Positions 1-10,210 of a stretch of 64,000 nt of DNA are shown one piece after another. The notes below the pieces were generated by a model. That model did not search any database and had not been told where the DNA came from. It was given only the letters and a program-made list of their open reading frames with translations. The DNA lies in the NCBI GenBank assembly GCA_947650285.1, contig CANTFL010001207.1, forward strand, positions 124,001 through 188,000, given 5' to 3'. The stretch is from Hyaloperonospora brassicae. Its lineage: Eukaryota > Oomycota > Peronosporomycetes > Peronosporales > Peronosporaceae. Made by a program: the position numbers and the translations under genes. Each line of letters starts with the position of its first letter. Position 1 is the first letter of the stretch.

Positions 1-2847
1 CTCGTTCACCAAGCCACTTGGAGTGGTCGCTCTTCAGGCGGTTGATTTCTTCTTCCTTCTGCACCGCAGCTAACCGCTCTCGCTCGCGCATGCGCCTCTC
101 TTTCTCTGCTATATCCAATGCTTCCTTCCTTTCGATTGCAAGTCTGGACACACCACAACACAAGTTAGACGCCAGCTCCGTACGAAGATAACGCATGTCG
201 AACCACACACCGGTTGAGCATCTTTTGGTTGTCCACAGCTGGTTTGCAATCGCTCGTAAGGATCTCACGGAGGCTCTTCGCAGTGAACTTGGTGGCATCG
301 CGATCCGCTATACTTGACAAGAACTTGGCAGCATGGTCTTGTAGGACAGAACGAAACTTCGAGTCGATTTCATCGTCCATTGTTGGAAAACCAACCTCCT
401 TGAGCTTCAGCTCGAACGCCTTGGTCACATCGACTCGCAGCTTCTCGTACTGCTCAGTTTCCTTGCGGACACCAGCATCTTTCTCCAGTTGCTGATTGCG
501 ATGCAGGTACTTATCTGTGAACTACAACACACACCGATACGAACGCCACAAATAAGGACTCAGCTACCAAGATTGAAAAGCGTGTCACTTACGTCATCAC
601 CAAGTTCCTCCAGCTCGACGCTCTTCGTCTCAAGATCGCTCTTGAGAATTGTCCACCCTTGAAGCTTGTCAGCCATGGTGCCTTTAACGTGTGCAACTGC
701 ACTATCGACGGCAGCCTTGATGTCTTCTTCCAGCATCGGCAACTTGCCGTCAAGACGGTACGTAACTTGGTTCCCCAAGTCCTCCCGAGCCGCATAGCTG
801 ATCTCGTTCAGAATCTGACGCATTTCGATTATGTACCGTCGATTCATCTCGTCCGCCAACTGGGCCTTGTGGTGCTCAAGATCGGCATGCAAGTCGGATA
901 CGCCAAATTCGCCAATGTCGCCAGCTTTCTGTGCCACTTCTTTCATCACCTTAGCAAAAATGATCTCCACCTCACTTTGCAGCTTAGTCACCGTCACAGG
1001 GCGCTTCTCTTCGAACCGTTTGTCAAGGTTGTTGTGCAGCTCAGAGCTCATCCGCGCTTTGGCTGCACGTACCACGTTGTTCATCGCGGCGGTAGATTGC
1101 TGAATAGCCTTGTCGTTCGCCACCTCCAACTTATCAAACAGAAGACTGGCATTTTGTTCAACACGGCCGCACTCGACCTCGACTCCGCGCGCTCCCTGTA
1201 AGCCCATGGGAAGGGCTTTGATGCGTGTCAACTCACGGTTGAGCATCTCCGTGCACTTCTGACGCAACAGTGCGCTCTTCATTGGAAGTTTGGTCTTTTC
1301 AATCACTTGACACTCTCGTTTCAATGATTGAAAAGCAGCATCCACTTCCTTGGCAAAAAGCTGTGCGATCTTCTCGCTGTTTGTGTGAAGTGCAATCGTA
1401 ATTTCTTTCTCGGCAAATGCACGAAGAGAAGTCTGAACCTCCTTGCGCACTGCAGCCGGAAAGCTGTTCATTTTTTCGTAAGCTTCCAGAATAATCATCT
1501 CAACATCCGTATGCAGCATCTTGTCGAACTCATCACTAGATATCACTTCTTCGAGTCCAGCAGCTTCACAGTACGCTGAAATATCCTTTTCACAGCAATG
1601 TTTTGCTGCGTGGGCCTCCGCGCGTACCATTGACGAATAAATCGACTCGGGCATGATCACTTGGTCACTGTTCAAAGTATCTACTAGCGCCGGCATAATC
1701 TGCGAGAGATACTTTGCCGTCAACGGACGTTCATAGAACTTCATAGGGTGCTGCAGCTGACTCGACAAGCACTTGCGTAGCTCACGAAGCTTGTCCTGGA
1801 ACGGTTTCTGCAGCATATCGAAGCGGATCTTGTCTTTCAAGTTCGCGGTGTTGGCCACAGGTGCCGGGAAGAGCCAAATGTTGATCGACTCGAATGCCTC
1901 AATCAGATTTACGCGGGCCAGGTTTCGCACGTTCACCTCTTCGCTCCGCCCCTTTTCTTTCTGGAACAAGTCTCGATACACCTCCTCTGGCGTCGAGCCC
2001 ACAAAGCTCCAGTCCCGAAACACTCTACGCACATAAACATAGACCCGCCCACGTTCATCACATCATCAACCACTAGTCTTACTCGCTCCCACATAGCACA
2101 CAACAAGCAAACAACAACACATCACGTACAGATGCAAATGTCCAAACACTTTTGTGTTCGCTCCGTCCGCTAGCTCAATGCCCTGCGCTGCACGTGCTAG
2201 CACAGCCAACAAGTTCAACATGCGGTCTGCTTGCAGACTATCTTTCCAATTGAAAATCACCACTTTGGACGCAAGCAGCACCGGCGACACGAGCCTCGAG
2301 TCGTACGTAATGTCTCGATCGCCCTGACCTTCTGCATCGACAAAGCCAATGCGAATATCTCTGCTGGCTCTCGAGACCACGGGTGGGCAGCCGTTAAAGC
2401 CACTGAAAGTGCTCAGCGGTACCAAATGACCTGATAGATCCACGCCTTGTGTGCACGGCTCGCGCAGGTTCGAGATCTTGAACAGATCTTGCTGGTCGGC
2501 CAGCAGGTTCATTAGAAACGATTTGCCCTGTCTCGCTGCTCCAAAGATCGAAATGAGATTGATGAGCGTCTCGCCCAGGGGCTCGAAAACTTGCTCAGCT
2601 GCTTCGGCACTGATAAACATCTGGTCGCTCTTGCCGGCCGTCGGTCGACCCATGCCCAGCCACTTGACCGCCTACAAGAGACACACAAAGACACACAGAG
2701 CGCAAACAGTTGCATGAGGAAGAGAGGCAGGAGAAGGAGAAGGAGGAGAAGAAGACGAGGAGGAACGATACACAAGAGGCGACGCAGTCGTACTTTGGGT
2801 CGGGTCGCGTCGCCGCTGCGGAAGAACATGCTCTTGAGCGAGTCCAT
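1..2847 (-). CDS. Guanylate-binding-protein-like large GTPase, 3' end outside window
   Basis: This is a GBP/atlastin-type large GTPase. Five exons fit in phase: 2847-2794, 2671-2130, 2024-593, 521-211 and 143 to the left edge. The start is the ATG at 2847, because the longer frame upstream opens only with GTG. The G domain has a P-loop GAARQGKS, a switch-I-like TQGVDLSG, a G3 motif DAEGQGD, and the GBP-specific RD motif in LVFRDW, which is created by joining exons 2 and 3. The 477-codon exon 3 and later exons are charged and helical, like the GBP helical domain, with a strongly basic/acidic coiled-coil tail. Family members hydrolyse GTP and self-assemble on membranes. In animals they act in pathogen defence; the role in oomycetes is not known. 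The bases 2700-2765 are an intron with a long pyrimidine tract on this strand. The fold assignment is firm; the exact N-terminus is less so. Confidence 0.88.
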
Positions 2848-3041
2848 GTCCGATCGGTTGACGGATTCCCAAGTCCGGTCCTTGGATACGATGGATGGAT
2901 GGTGCGTACCTAGTGTCGACACCGCTCTTAAACTGTAGAGCGTGCTTTTACGCCCCTACGCTCTTGTCGACTGCAGTCACACACGCACACAAACAAACAC
3001 AAAAGCGCACACTCGTGCGACAATCCGTGACGACCCACCAA
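2848..3041. promoter_or_regulatory. Bidirectional promoter region between GBP-like and PAXBP1-like genes
   Basis: The two start codons are divergent and about 194 bases apart, so both transcripts must be driven from this short interval. It contains short CA-rich stretches around 2980-3010. I see no clear TATA box or oomycete initiator consensus that I would defend. Confidence 0.4.
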
Positions 3042-5456
3042 ATGTTCCGGAGCAAGATCAAGAGCGGTGGCGCGAGTCGCAAGAAACGTCGCGACGTCGA
3101 GGTCGGGGGCGACGCGGACGGTCCGTCTGCTTCTGTAGAGATAGCGGGTGTACCAGATGATGCTCTTCCTGTAGCCAGCGACGCTGAGGCGGCTGGGCAC
3201 GACCTCCAGGGGCTGGAGCAGCTACGTTGGAACCGTCGCGCTCGACCTGTCAAGAGCGTCATGACGTTTAGTTCCAAGAGCGCCAGCGTCAAGTCCAGTG
3301 GCAGCAGCTCTCGCGATGGAGTTTATGCTCAGTCGCAGCAATCGGATGCATCGACGCGGCTGAGTTTCGAGGATGGCGAAGAGACGGCAGAGTCAATGGC
3401 GACGACGACGTCGACGAAAAAGAGGAAGATGCGACCGAATATCGTGGTGTATAGTACACGAGACGTGAAGCTAGAGACGAGAAAAAGTGGCTGCTATTCA
3501 GCCGAGATGCTTGCGACGCTAAAGAGCGAGCAGAGCGTGCTGCTGTCGAGACATGCAGAGATGGACGTGATCGTGGAAGTGGAAAAAGGGAACGAAGAGA
3601 GGGAAGCGAGCAGTGTGCATGGCCGAGAAGAGGAGGAGTTTATTGCTCTCGATGGACGCACAAAGACGAACCGGACACGAAAGAGTGTGACGTTTGGCGC
3701 GCAGTCGCAAGACTCGAGTGAAACGGGAGCGAGCAGTGTGCAAGACCGAGAAGAGGAGGAGTTTATTGCTCTCGATGGACGCACAAAGACGACACGGACA
3801 CGAAAGAGTGTGACGTTTGGCACACAGTTGCAAGACTCGAGTCGCAGTGAGACGGCCGAAGTAATGGACGAAGTATCGGATGGAGGAGAGGAAGAGGAGG
3901 AACAAAGCAGGAGATGGGAGGAAGAACTGATGCGTCGTGCGGGGCAGCGTGTGTCCAGGCCATCAGATGATCCAAGTGGTAGTCGCTTGAGCGACGGTCA
4001 GCCGATCTATCCAACGAGGAAGAAAGTGACCTGTGTATCACTGGGAACCGTGCTTGGAAAATTGGAAAAGAGCGCAGAGTCGACATTGCTTGAACGTGAA
4101 CGAGCTTCGCGCGAGCTAGCTCGACTCGAAGCCGAGACAGCTCTGATTGAGACAGCGCTCGTGCAGCAGCAAGAAGAGTTGCGCACCAGCAGCGAAGAGT
4201 TTGAGTACTTCCAGGACGTGGGAGACTTTGTAGAGGGATTGAGCTCTTGCTTGCGTGCAAAAGTGCCCATCATTGAAGCAACGCGGAATCGAGTCGTCCA
4301 GAGTCGCATTTGCCGAGTGCAAGACAAGCGAAAGGAAGAGCAGTACGATGTCGCCGAGGCGATCAAGCGGTACATTGGCTCTGGGAACCTTGAGGCGGGC
4401 GACATCATGGGGCTGAATCAGTCGGATGTGCAATCTAGTGCAGGCGTCAGTGCTGCGTCGTCTATGCAGGACTCGGCGCGTGCCACTCGCTTGCGAAAGA
4501 GCTACCAAGCGCACTTCAATGAGTCGTACGTGACGGACGAACGCCATATGGAGGACGATTTGTTTGCAGATGCAATCGATGAATTCAGCTCGCTCGAGCA
4601 CGTTTGTGGACGGTTCCAAGAGTGGAAAGCAAAGTTTGCCCAAGTCTACGAGGACGTGTTCTGCGAGTTGGCGCAAGAGAAGCTTTTTGCTCCGTACGTG
4701 CAGGCAGAATTGCTGTACTGGGATCCACTGGGTGTGGCAGACGCACCGTCAGAGCTGGCAAAGTGCTGGTCTCTCGACGACTTTGCTTGGTATCGCGCTT
4801 TGCACCGACACGTGTCGAAGGCGAGCGACGACACAAATGGCGGCCACGTTGACGGTCCGATCCTTTACCAACTTCGTCACGTGTTGCTCGAGAATGTCCG
4901 CGTGGCTGTTTCAAGCTATTACGATCCGTACTCGAGTCTGCAAGCGCGCAGTTTGGCACAAGTGCTGGACGAGCTCGATCGACGAGGCTATGCTGCACAC
5001 GTGGAAGGAGCAGTTCAGGCAGTGGTGAAGACTGTGCTCGAGACAGTCACGAGCGAGACGAAACGTACGGTGCTGATTGCCCTCGACCGAGATGCTGCCG
5101 CGTCCAGCGACGATGTCCACGCGTTCGCTCGTTACTTGTTGGAGAAGTTCACGGCGCTGCAAGACAATCTGCTCACTCTCTTCGTCGCTCTGCCCAGAGG
5201 ACCGCTCACTACCAGTGCTTTTCGCTGTCTGCTCTACGTCCTGCGCCACCTCTTGGCGTATGTTCGCCACTGCCACGAGACACAGAAGACGCACCTCGTG
5301 GCAATGGCTACACAAGTGGTTCGACAGCTCGCTGGCTCGTCGTACGTGCTCGAGCTCCTGTCGGATCCAAGCCAGGAACGTGAGCTCCAGCACGTGCTGG
5401 ACCTGTTTGCCTCATTGCGACCACCTGTTGCTCAAGCAAACCTCTCATCAACGTAA
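3042..5456 (+). CDS. PAXBP1/GCFC-family nuclear protein
   Basis: This is a single-exon gene of 804 codons. The ATG at 3042 (MFRSKIKSGG) is preferred over the in-frame ATG at 2895, because the family begins with a short basic segment and the upstream extension looks like untranslated sequence. The N-terminal half is acidic and low-complexity with a basic KKRR stretch. A coiled segment rich in Glu, Arg and Leu lies at about residues 345-420. The C-terminal half is the conserved GCFC region, with YEDVFCELAQEKLFAPYVQ and a following LLYWDPLG as landmarks. Human PAXBP1 and GCFC2 are nuclear proteins linked to intron-lariat release and pre-mRNA splicing; the same role here is inference. Residues about 189-268 contain a 41-residue tandem duplication (separate entry). 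The gene is divergent from the GBP-like gene. Confidence 0.85.
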   Translation: MFRSKIKSGGASRKKRRDVEVGGDADGPSASVEIAGVPDDALPVASDAEAAGHDLQGLEQLRWNRRARPVKSVMTFSSKSASVKSSGSSSRDGVYAQSQQSDASTRLSFEDGEETAESMATTTSTKKRKMRPNIVVYSTRDVKLETRKSGCYSAEMLATLKSEQSVLLSRHAEMDVIVEVEKGNEEREASSVHGREEEEFIALDGRTKTNRTRKSVTFGAQSQDSSETGASSVQDREEEEFIALDGRTKTTRTRKSVTFGTQLQDSSRSETAEVMDEVSDGGEEEEEQSRRWEEELMRRAGQRVSRPSDDPSGSRLSDGQPIYPTRKKVTCVSLGTVLGKLEKSAESTLLERERASRELARLEAETALIETALVQQQEELRTSSEEFEYFQDVGDFVEGLSSCLRAKVPIIEATRNRVVQSRICRVQDKRKEEQYDVAEAIKRYIGSGNLEAGDIMGLNQSDVQSSAGVSAASSMQDSARATRLRKSYQAHFNESYVTDERHMEDDLFADAIDEFSSLEHVCGRFQEWKAKFAQVYEDVFCELAQEKLFAPYVQAELLYWDPLGVADAPSELAKCWSLDDFAWYRALHRHVSKASDDTNGGHVDGPILYQLRHVLLENVRVAVSSYYDPYSSLQARSLAQVLDELDRRGYAAHVEGAVQAVVKTVLETVTSETKRTVLIALDRDAAASSDDVHAFARYLLEKFTALQDNLLTLFVALPRGPLTTSAFRCLLYVLRHLLAYVRHCHETQKTHLVAMATQVVRQLAGSSYVLELLSDPSQERELQHVLDLFASLRPPVAQANLSST
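3606..3846 (+). repeat. 123-base in-frame tandem duplication in the PAXBP1-like gene
   Basis: Two copies begin at 3606 and 3729 with GCGAGCAGTGTGCA, with a period of 123 bases (41 codons). They encode two near-identical blocks containing REEEEFIALDGRTKT followed by RTRKSVTFG. Few substitutions separate them, so the duplication looks recent. The reading frame is kept. Confidence 0.9.
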
Positions 5457-5537
5457 ACCGACCACCACCAAACACACACGTACGTCAGGGGTTCATAACT
5501 TTGTATTCGCTTTAGATGATTGAGTTTCTCACGTCTA

Positions 5538-6942
5538 TCTAGCGACGACGACGCTCGGCGTACTCGGCCTGGATCTCCTCGTTCGTCTTGCCGGCCGTCT
5601 CGGGCACGAGCTTGAGCGACATGACGTAGAAGAGCGCGAGCAGCACCGTGAACGGCGCGTAGCTCCAGTCGCCCAGGCCGTCCGTCAAGTACGGGTACCC
5701 GATGCCCACCACGAGGTTGCACAGCCAGTTGGCGCCAATGCAGATGGACGACGCACTCGCGCGCACCGAGTCGGGGAACATGTCGGCCGTCATGACCCAC
5801 ACCAGCGGCCCGAGCGTGACGCCGAACACGATCACGTACAGAGCCGTAAACACGATCGAGAGCGCCGACACGTCTGCGAGGAAGGCCACGGTCATGCCCA
5901 TGGACATGGCGACCATACCCACGATGCCCCAGAGGATCATGCTGCGGTTGCCGAAGCGCGCCGCGAGCATGCCCGTGAAGAAGGCCGGCCAGATGTTGAT
6001 AAAGTCGATGATGAGCGTGCCCACGCGCGAGTCCGAGATGCCCGCGTCCGCGAAGATGCTGCCCGAGTAGTAGAACACGGCGTTGATGCCCGAGAGCTGC
6101 TGCGTGCACGACAGCAGGAGCGCGCCGAGGAACTGCATGCGGTACTTGGGCGACCACACCGACTCGACGGGCTCGGCGGCGTGGCCGGCCTCGGCGACGC
6201 TCGACTGCTTCTTGGGCTCGAGCCAGTTGAGCGCTGTCTGCACGTGCTCTTCGCCGTAGAGACGCGTGATGACCTGCCGCGCCTCCTCGCGGCGGCCTTT
6301 CATCAATAGCCACGCAGGACTCTCGACGGCCAGCGACGGCGACAGGAGCATGTAGATGCCGGCCAAGACCACCGGGAAGCCGGCCATGTAGCGCCAGCCG
6401 TCGCCGGTGTTGGCAAAGAAGAAGCAGATGGCTGGGACCAGGATGCCGATCGTCGTGGAGATCTGCAGCCCCGTGCCCAAGTGGCTGCGCAGGTGCGGCG
6501 GCGACAGCTCGTTCACGTACGACCCGATCGTGCCCGTGGCCACGCCGGACGCGATGCCAGCGACGAAGCGGCCCACGGCAAAGACCCAAATGCCCGGGGC
6601 CACCGCCTGGACCACCGCGCCGCCAATCATGAAGCAGCAGTTGAAGAACAGCAGCTTCTTGCGCCCGAGCAGGTCGCTGAAGTGGCCGCTCAGGAGACTG
6701 CCGACCATGGCGCCGAAGATCCACGCGTTGACGGCGAACGTCCACTCGAGCTTCGAGTGGCCGCTGAAGAGCGTGCACGTGCCAGGGACGACGGGGCGCG
6801 CATTGCACGCGTCCGTGTCGTTGTAGTCCGAGAGGTTGAGCTGCGACGTGGACCAGCCGCTCTGGAACGGCTGCAGGAGCGCGAGCAGGACGCTCGTGTA
6901 GAGGATGCGGTTGGGCTTGATCTTGAGCGCAGCGCTCTTGTT
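5538..6942 (-). repeat. Left arm of a 1.4-kb inverted repeat (transporter A)
   Basis: The arm runs from codon 24 of transporter A to one base past its stop and matches 8806-10210 in inverted orientation. All stretches compared by eye are identical, and antisense and offset-frame translations of the two arms also agree, which points to nucleotide identity and not only to protein identity. Similarity stops abruptly at both ends of the coding region. Confidence 0.88.
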
Positions 6943-7011
6943 GATGTCATCGAACGAGACGTCGGCGTTGGTCTGCGCTTTGTTGTAGACCTCGTCGGAC
7001 TGGGGCGTCAT
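5539..7011 (-). CDS. MFS sugar transporter, copy A
   Basis: This is a 490-residue SLC2/GLUT-like sugar:H+ symporter or facilitator of the plasma membrane. The ATG at 7011 (MTPQSDEV) aligns with the start of copy B; the 61 codons upstream are low-complexity leader sequence. Family signatures occur in order: DLLGRKK after TM2, VGRFVAGIASGV at TM4, ESPAWLLMKGR at the start of the central loop, QQLSGINAVFYYSG in TM7, GPLVWVMTADMFP with a following R in TM10, and VPETAGKTNEEI near the C-terminus. The substrate is not readable; the QQxSGIN motif fits hexoses. The ESPAW form replaces the usual PESPRW. From codon 24 to the stop the protein matches copy B residue for residue; only the first 23 codons differ. 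Confidence 0.95.
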   Translation of the reverse strand: MTPQSDEVYNKAQTNADVSFDDINKSAALKIKPNRILYTSVLLALLQPFQSGWSTSQLNLSDYNDTDACNARPVVPGTCTLFSGHSKLEWTFAVNAWIFGAMVGSLLSGHFSDLLGRKKLLFFNCCFMIGGAVVQAVAPGIWVFAVGRFVAGIASGVATGTIGSYVNELSPPHLRSHLGTGLQISTTIGILVPAICFFFANTGDGWRYMAGFPVVLAGIYMLLSPSLAVESPAWLLMKGRREEARQVITRLYGEEHVQTALNWLEPKKQSSVAEAGHAAEPVESVWSPKYRMQFLGALLLSCTQQLSGINAVFYYSGSIFADAGISDSRVGTLIIDFINIWPAFFTGMLAARFGNRSMILWGIVGMVAMSMGMTVAFLADVSALSIVFTALYVIVFGVTLGPLVWVMTADMFPDSVRASASSICIGANWLCNLVVGIGYPYLTDGLGDWSYAPFTVLLALFYVMSLKLVPETAGKTNEEIQAEYAERRRR

Positions 7012-8730
7012 GACGTACGTGTGCGCGTGTCTCGTGGAGGATGGCGACGGGACGGAGGAAATGCACTTGTGAGGTCGACGGTAGAGGCGCTGGTGGCGGT
7101 GGGTGGAGGTGGAGCAGTTGCAGCAGCAGTTGGACCAGGTCGAGGTGGAGGTGGAGAGGTGGAGAGGTGGAGAGGTGGAGAGGTGGCCGGACAAGGGGAG
7201 CCTTCGGTCACCTGATACAGGAACGGGTGGTGGAAACGGAACTTCAAGTGCAGTTTTGGCAGATTACGCGGGGAATTAGAACCGCGGAAGACCCTCGAGG
7301 GCGAGCTGAAGTATCTTTCCGGTGCTCTCTCTTTCTGGAAGCATACGGTTGCCCGGTGTGTGCGCGTCAGTGTACCTCATTTTTTTCGGACCGCTTGCTC
7401 GTCTCGGTTTGCGCCACGTGCCTGGACAGTCAGCAAACGAGCGAGCGATCAAGAAGAAGCTATCGGCAGCAATGGGGTCGACGAAGCTGAAGATGCGCTG
7501 CAACCGTTGGTCGGAAAGGCCGGCGGCAAAGTTGGTCTGTCGGGCTCATCTATGCAGAATAAATCTATTTCGTCCTGTCTTTGTCTCGGTGCAGGACGGA
7601 CGCTTTGTCTCGGCTGGCAACGTCCGGTCACGGAGTGCGCAAAACCACCTTGAAGTATCAGCCCTGCGTCTGTTACGATGGTTAGGGGCACGGACATGCA
7701 GTTAGTTACAAGAAAAGCGCTCCCATCGAAGCGGGCAATCCTATTCCGAAAAGCTCTTTTTTGTGTCTTTTCGCGCGTCTGCTTCGGTAGCTGAACCATG
7801 TGCAATGCCCGCGGGTGTTTTTCCCGTGAGCCCGTTGCTGCTTGGCCGAAAGATGCAACGGTTGATTCGGTTTCGGTCTCGGCAATGCAGCACGATCGTG
7901 TGCACGGTCAGAACGACGTAGGCGGGACACGCGCCGGGGATCCAGTATGCGCTGCTTGCTCTGCGACGTTGGTCTGCGACGTTGCCGTTCGTCCACTGAC
8001 TCCTGCCAACCTAGCCGCAGGCGCAGTCACCCCAGATCTGTTTCACCCACTGCATTGGTCACAGTCATGGACTTGAAGTAAGTCGGAAGAGGGGAAGGTA
8101 CCGCGACGGCGCGAGATGCGTATGGACTTCGGTCACGCGATTGTCTCGACTGCTTTACGAAATATTGGACCGAGAGAGAGAAAAATTCAGTAGTAGAAAC
8201 GAGCCAGCCGGCTCGAACATCAGTAGGCGACAGGCCTGCAAGGAAGTGCCTGGAATTGCTGTGTTGGATCAGCCAGCTCCGGTCACGACTGCTCTGTCTA
8301 TGTGAAATAAATCAACTAGACATGTTCGCTCAATACATGGACCATTCCTTCCCTATTGCGGCCAACTGCAACTTTGCGTGCACAGAAACGAAGCAGCCGC
8401 TTGTTCGAGCGAGCGTACGGTGCCGGTCCGACTTTCACCGACTTTCGAAGCACCAACGCCGTCTTCTGCATGATCTCTGTCGCGACATCGCGACGTCGAC
8501 CCCACCAACTTCAACAAGTGCAACAACAACACGTGCAACTTCGAAGCGAGAAAGGGAAACAAGACATGATATTGCTGCTACAACTGAAGTAACAAACAAA
8601 CCCCACCACTCGCTCGCTCGGCCTCTCTCCTCTGTCCTCAGTTTCCATTTGAGCGCGTACCGCACAAGTGCCTTTCCTACACCCGCTCACTGGTTGCCAC
8701 ACACACACACACACACCGCTCGCCTCCGCC
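7012..8730. promoter_or_regulatory. Divergent intergenic region between the two transporters
   Basis: These 1.7 kb hold the 5' flanks of both transporter genes. A GAGAGGTG minisatellite lies near copy A and a (CA)n run at about 8699-8716 lies just before the start of copy B. The two sides do not resemble each other, so the promoters are not part of the inverted duplication. Open frames here lack family features or codon usage like the neighbours, and I call no gene. Confidence 0.5.
7140..7190. repeat. GGTGGAGA-type minisatellite
   Basis: Short G/A-rich units related to GGTGGAGA are repeated in tandem about five times, in the 5' flank of transporter A, around 130 bases upstream of its start codon. 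Confidence 0.8.
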
Positions 8731-10209
8731 ATGACGCCTCGCTCGGACGACGTCTACAGCAAAGTCCACACGCCCACGCACGCCGACGTCTCGTTTGACG
8801 ACTTCAACAAGAGCGCTGCGCTCAAGATCAAGCCCAACCGCATCCTCTACACGAGCGTCCTGCTCGCGCTCCTGCAGCCGTTCCAGAGCGGCTGGTCCAC
8901 GTCGCAGCTCAACCTCTCGGACTACAACGACACGGACGCGTGCAATGCGCGCCCCGTCGTCCCTGGCACGTGCACGCTCTTCAGCGGCCACTCGAAGCTC
9001 GAGTGGACGTTCGCCGTCAACGCGTGGATCTTCGGCGCCATGGTCGGCAGTCTCCTGAGCGGCCACTTCAGCGACCTGCTCGGGCGCAAGAAGCTGCTGT
9101 TCTTCAACTGCTGCTTCATGATTGGCGGCGCGGTGGTCCAGGCGGTGGCCCCGGGCATTTGGGTCTTTGCCGTGGGCCGCTTCGTCGCTGGCATCGCGTC
9201 CGGCGTGGCCACGGGCACGATCGGGTCGTACGTGAACGAGCTGTCGCCGCCGCACCTGCGCAGCCACTTGGGCACGGGGCTGCAGATCTCCACGACGATC
9301 GGCATCCTGGTCCCAGCCATCTGCTTCTTCTTTGCCAACACCGGCGACGGCTGGCGCTACATGGCCGGCTTCCCGGTGGTCTTGGCCGGCATCTACATGC
9401 TCCTGTCGCCGTCGCTGGCCGTCGAGAGTCCTGCGTGGCTATTGATGAAAGGCCGCCGCGAGGAGGCGCGGCAGGTCATCACGCGTCTCTACGGCGAAGA
9501 GCACGTGCAGACAGCGCTCAACTGGCTCGAGCCCAAGAAGCAGTCGAGCGTCGCCGAGGCCGGCCACGCCGCCGAGCCCGTCGAGTCGGTGTGGTCGCCC
9601 AAGTACCGCATGCAGTTCCTCGGCGCGCTCCTGCTGTCGTGCACGCAGCAGCTCTCGGGCATCAACGCCGTGTTCTACTACTCGGGCAGCATCTTCGCGG
9701 ACGCGGGCATCTCGGACTCGCGCGTGGGCACGCTCATCATCGACTTTATCAACATCTGGCCGGCCTTCTTCACGGGCATGCTCGCGGCGCGCTTCGGCAA
9801 CCGCAGCATGATCCTCTGGGGCATCGTGGGTATGGTCGCCATGTCCATGGGCATGACCGTGGCCTTCCTCGCAGACGTGTCGGCGCTCTCGATCGTGTTT
9901 ACGGCTCTGTACGTGATCGTGTTCGGCGTCACGCTCGGGCCGCTGGTGTGGGTCATGACGGCCGACATGTTCCCCGACTCGGTGCGCGCGAGTGCGTCGT
10001 CCATCTGCATTGGCGCCAACTGGCTGTGCAACCTCGTGGTGGGCATCGGGTACCCGTACTTGACGGACGGCCTGGGCGACTGGAGCTACGCGCCGTTCAC
10101 GGTGCTGCTCGCGCTCTTCTACGTCATGTCGCTCAAGCTCGTGCCCGAGACGGCCGGCAAGACGAACGAGGAGATCCAGGCCGAGTACGCCGAGCGTCGT
10201 CGTCGCTAG
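8731..10209 (+). CDS. MFS sugar transporter, copy B
   Basis: This 492-residue paralogue of the transporter at 5539-7011 lies on the opposite strand and points away from it. It carries the same SLC2-type motifs (GRKK loop, QQLSGIN, GPLVWVM, PETAGKT). The start at 8731 (MTPRSDDV) sits directly after a CA repeat. Only the N-terminal cytoplasmic segment before NKSAALK differs from copy A; the remaining 468 residues are the same. Such a sharp border between divergent and identical sequence suggests gene conversion or a very recent duplication confined to the coding region. An AATAAA motif at 10243 could be its polyadenylation signal. Confidence 0.95.
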   Translation: MTPRSDDVYSKVHTPTHADVSFDDFNKSAALKIKPNRILYTSVLLALLQPFQSGWSTSQLNLSDYNDTDACNARPVVPGTCTLFSGHSKLEWTFAVNAWIFGAMVGSLLSGHFSDLLGRKKLLFFNCCFMIGGAVVQAVAPGIWVFAVGRFVAGIASGVATGTIGSYVNELSPPHLRSHLGTGLQISTTIGILVPAICFFFANTGDGWRYMAGFPVVLAGIYMLLSPSLAVESPAWLLMKGRREEARQVITRLYGEEHVQTALNWLEPKKQSSVAEAGHAAEPVESVWSPKYRMQFLGALLLSCTQQLSGINAVFYYSGSIFADAGISDSRVGTLIIDFINIWPAFFTGMLAARFGNRSMILWGIVGMVAMSMGMTVAFLADVSALSIVFTALYVIVFGVTLGPLVWVMTADMFPDSVRASASSICIGANWLCNLVVGIGYPYLTDGLGDWSYAPFTVLLALFYVMSLKLVPETAGKTNEEIQAEYAERRRR

Positions 10210-10210
10210 A
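8806..10210 (+). repeat. Right arm of the 1.4-kb inverted repeat (transporter B)
   Basis: This is the inverted partner of 5538-6942, with the same length of 1405 bases. The arms are separated by about 1.86 kb. Identity ends one base after the TAG stop in both copies. Confidence 0.88.

Noticed and set aside
5432..6808. 458-codon open frame in the transporter region, rich in Arg, His, Pro and Gly
   Set aside because: It is a frame-shifted shadow of the transporter gene; the same frame occurs in the inverted copy (8940-10244) simply because the DNA is duplicated.
6481..7215. 244-codon antisense frame over the transporter start
   Set aside because: Antisense shadow produced by GC-rich codon usage; no domain, and it crosses the minisatellite.
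7315..8730. Small open frames between the transporters
   Set aside because: Frames occur on both strands, overlap one another and carry no recognisable family feature.
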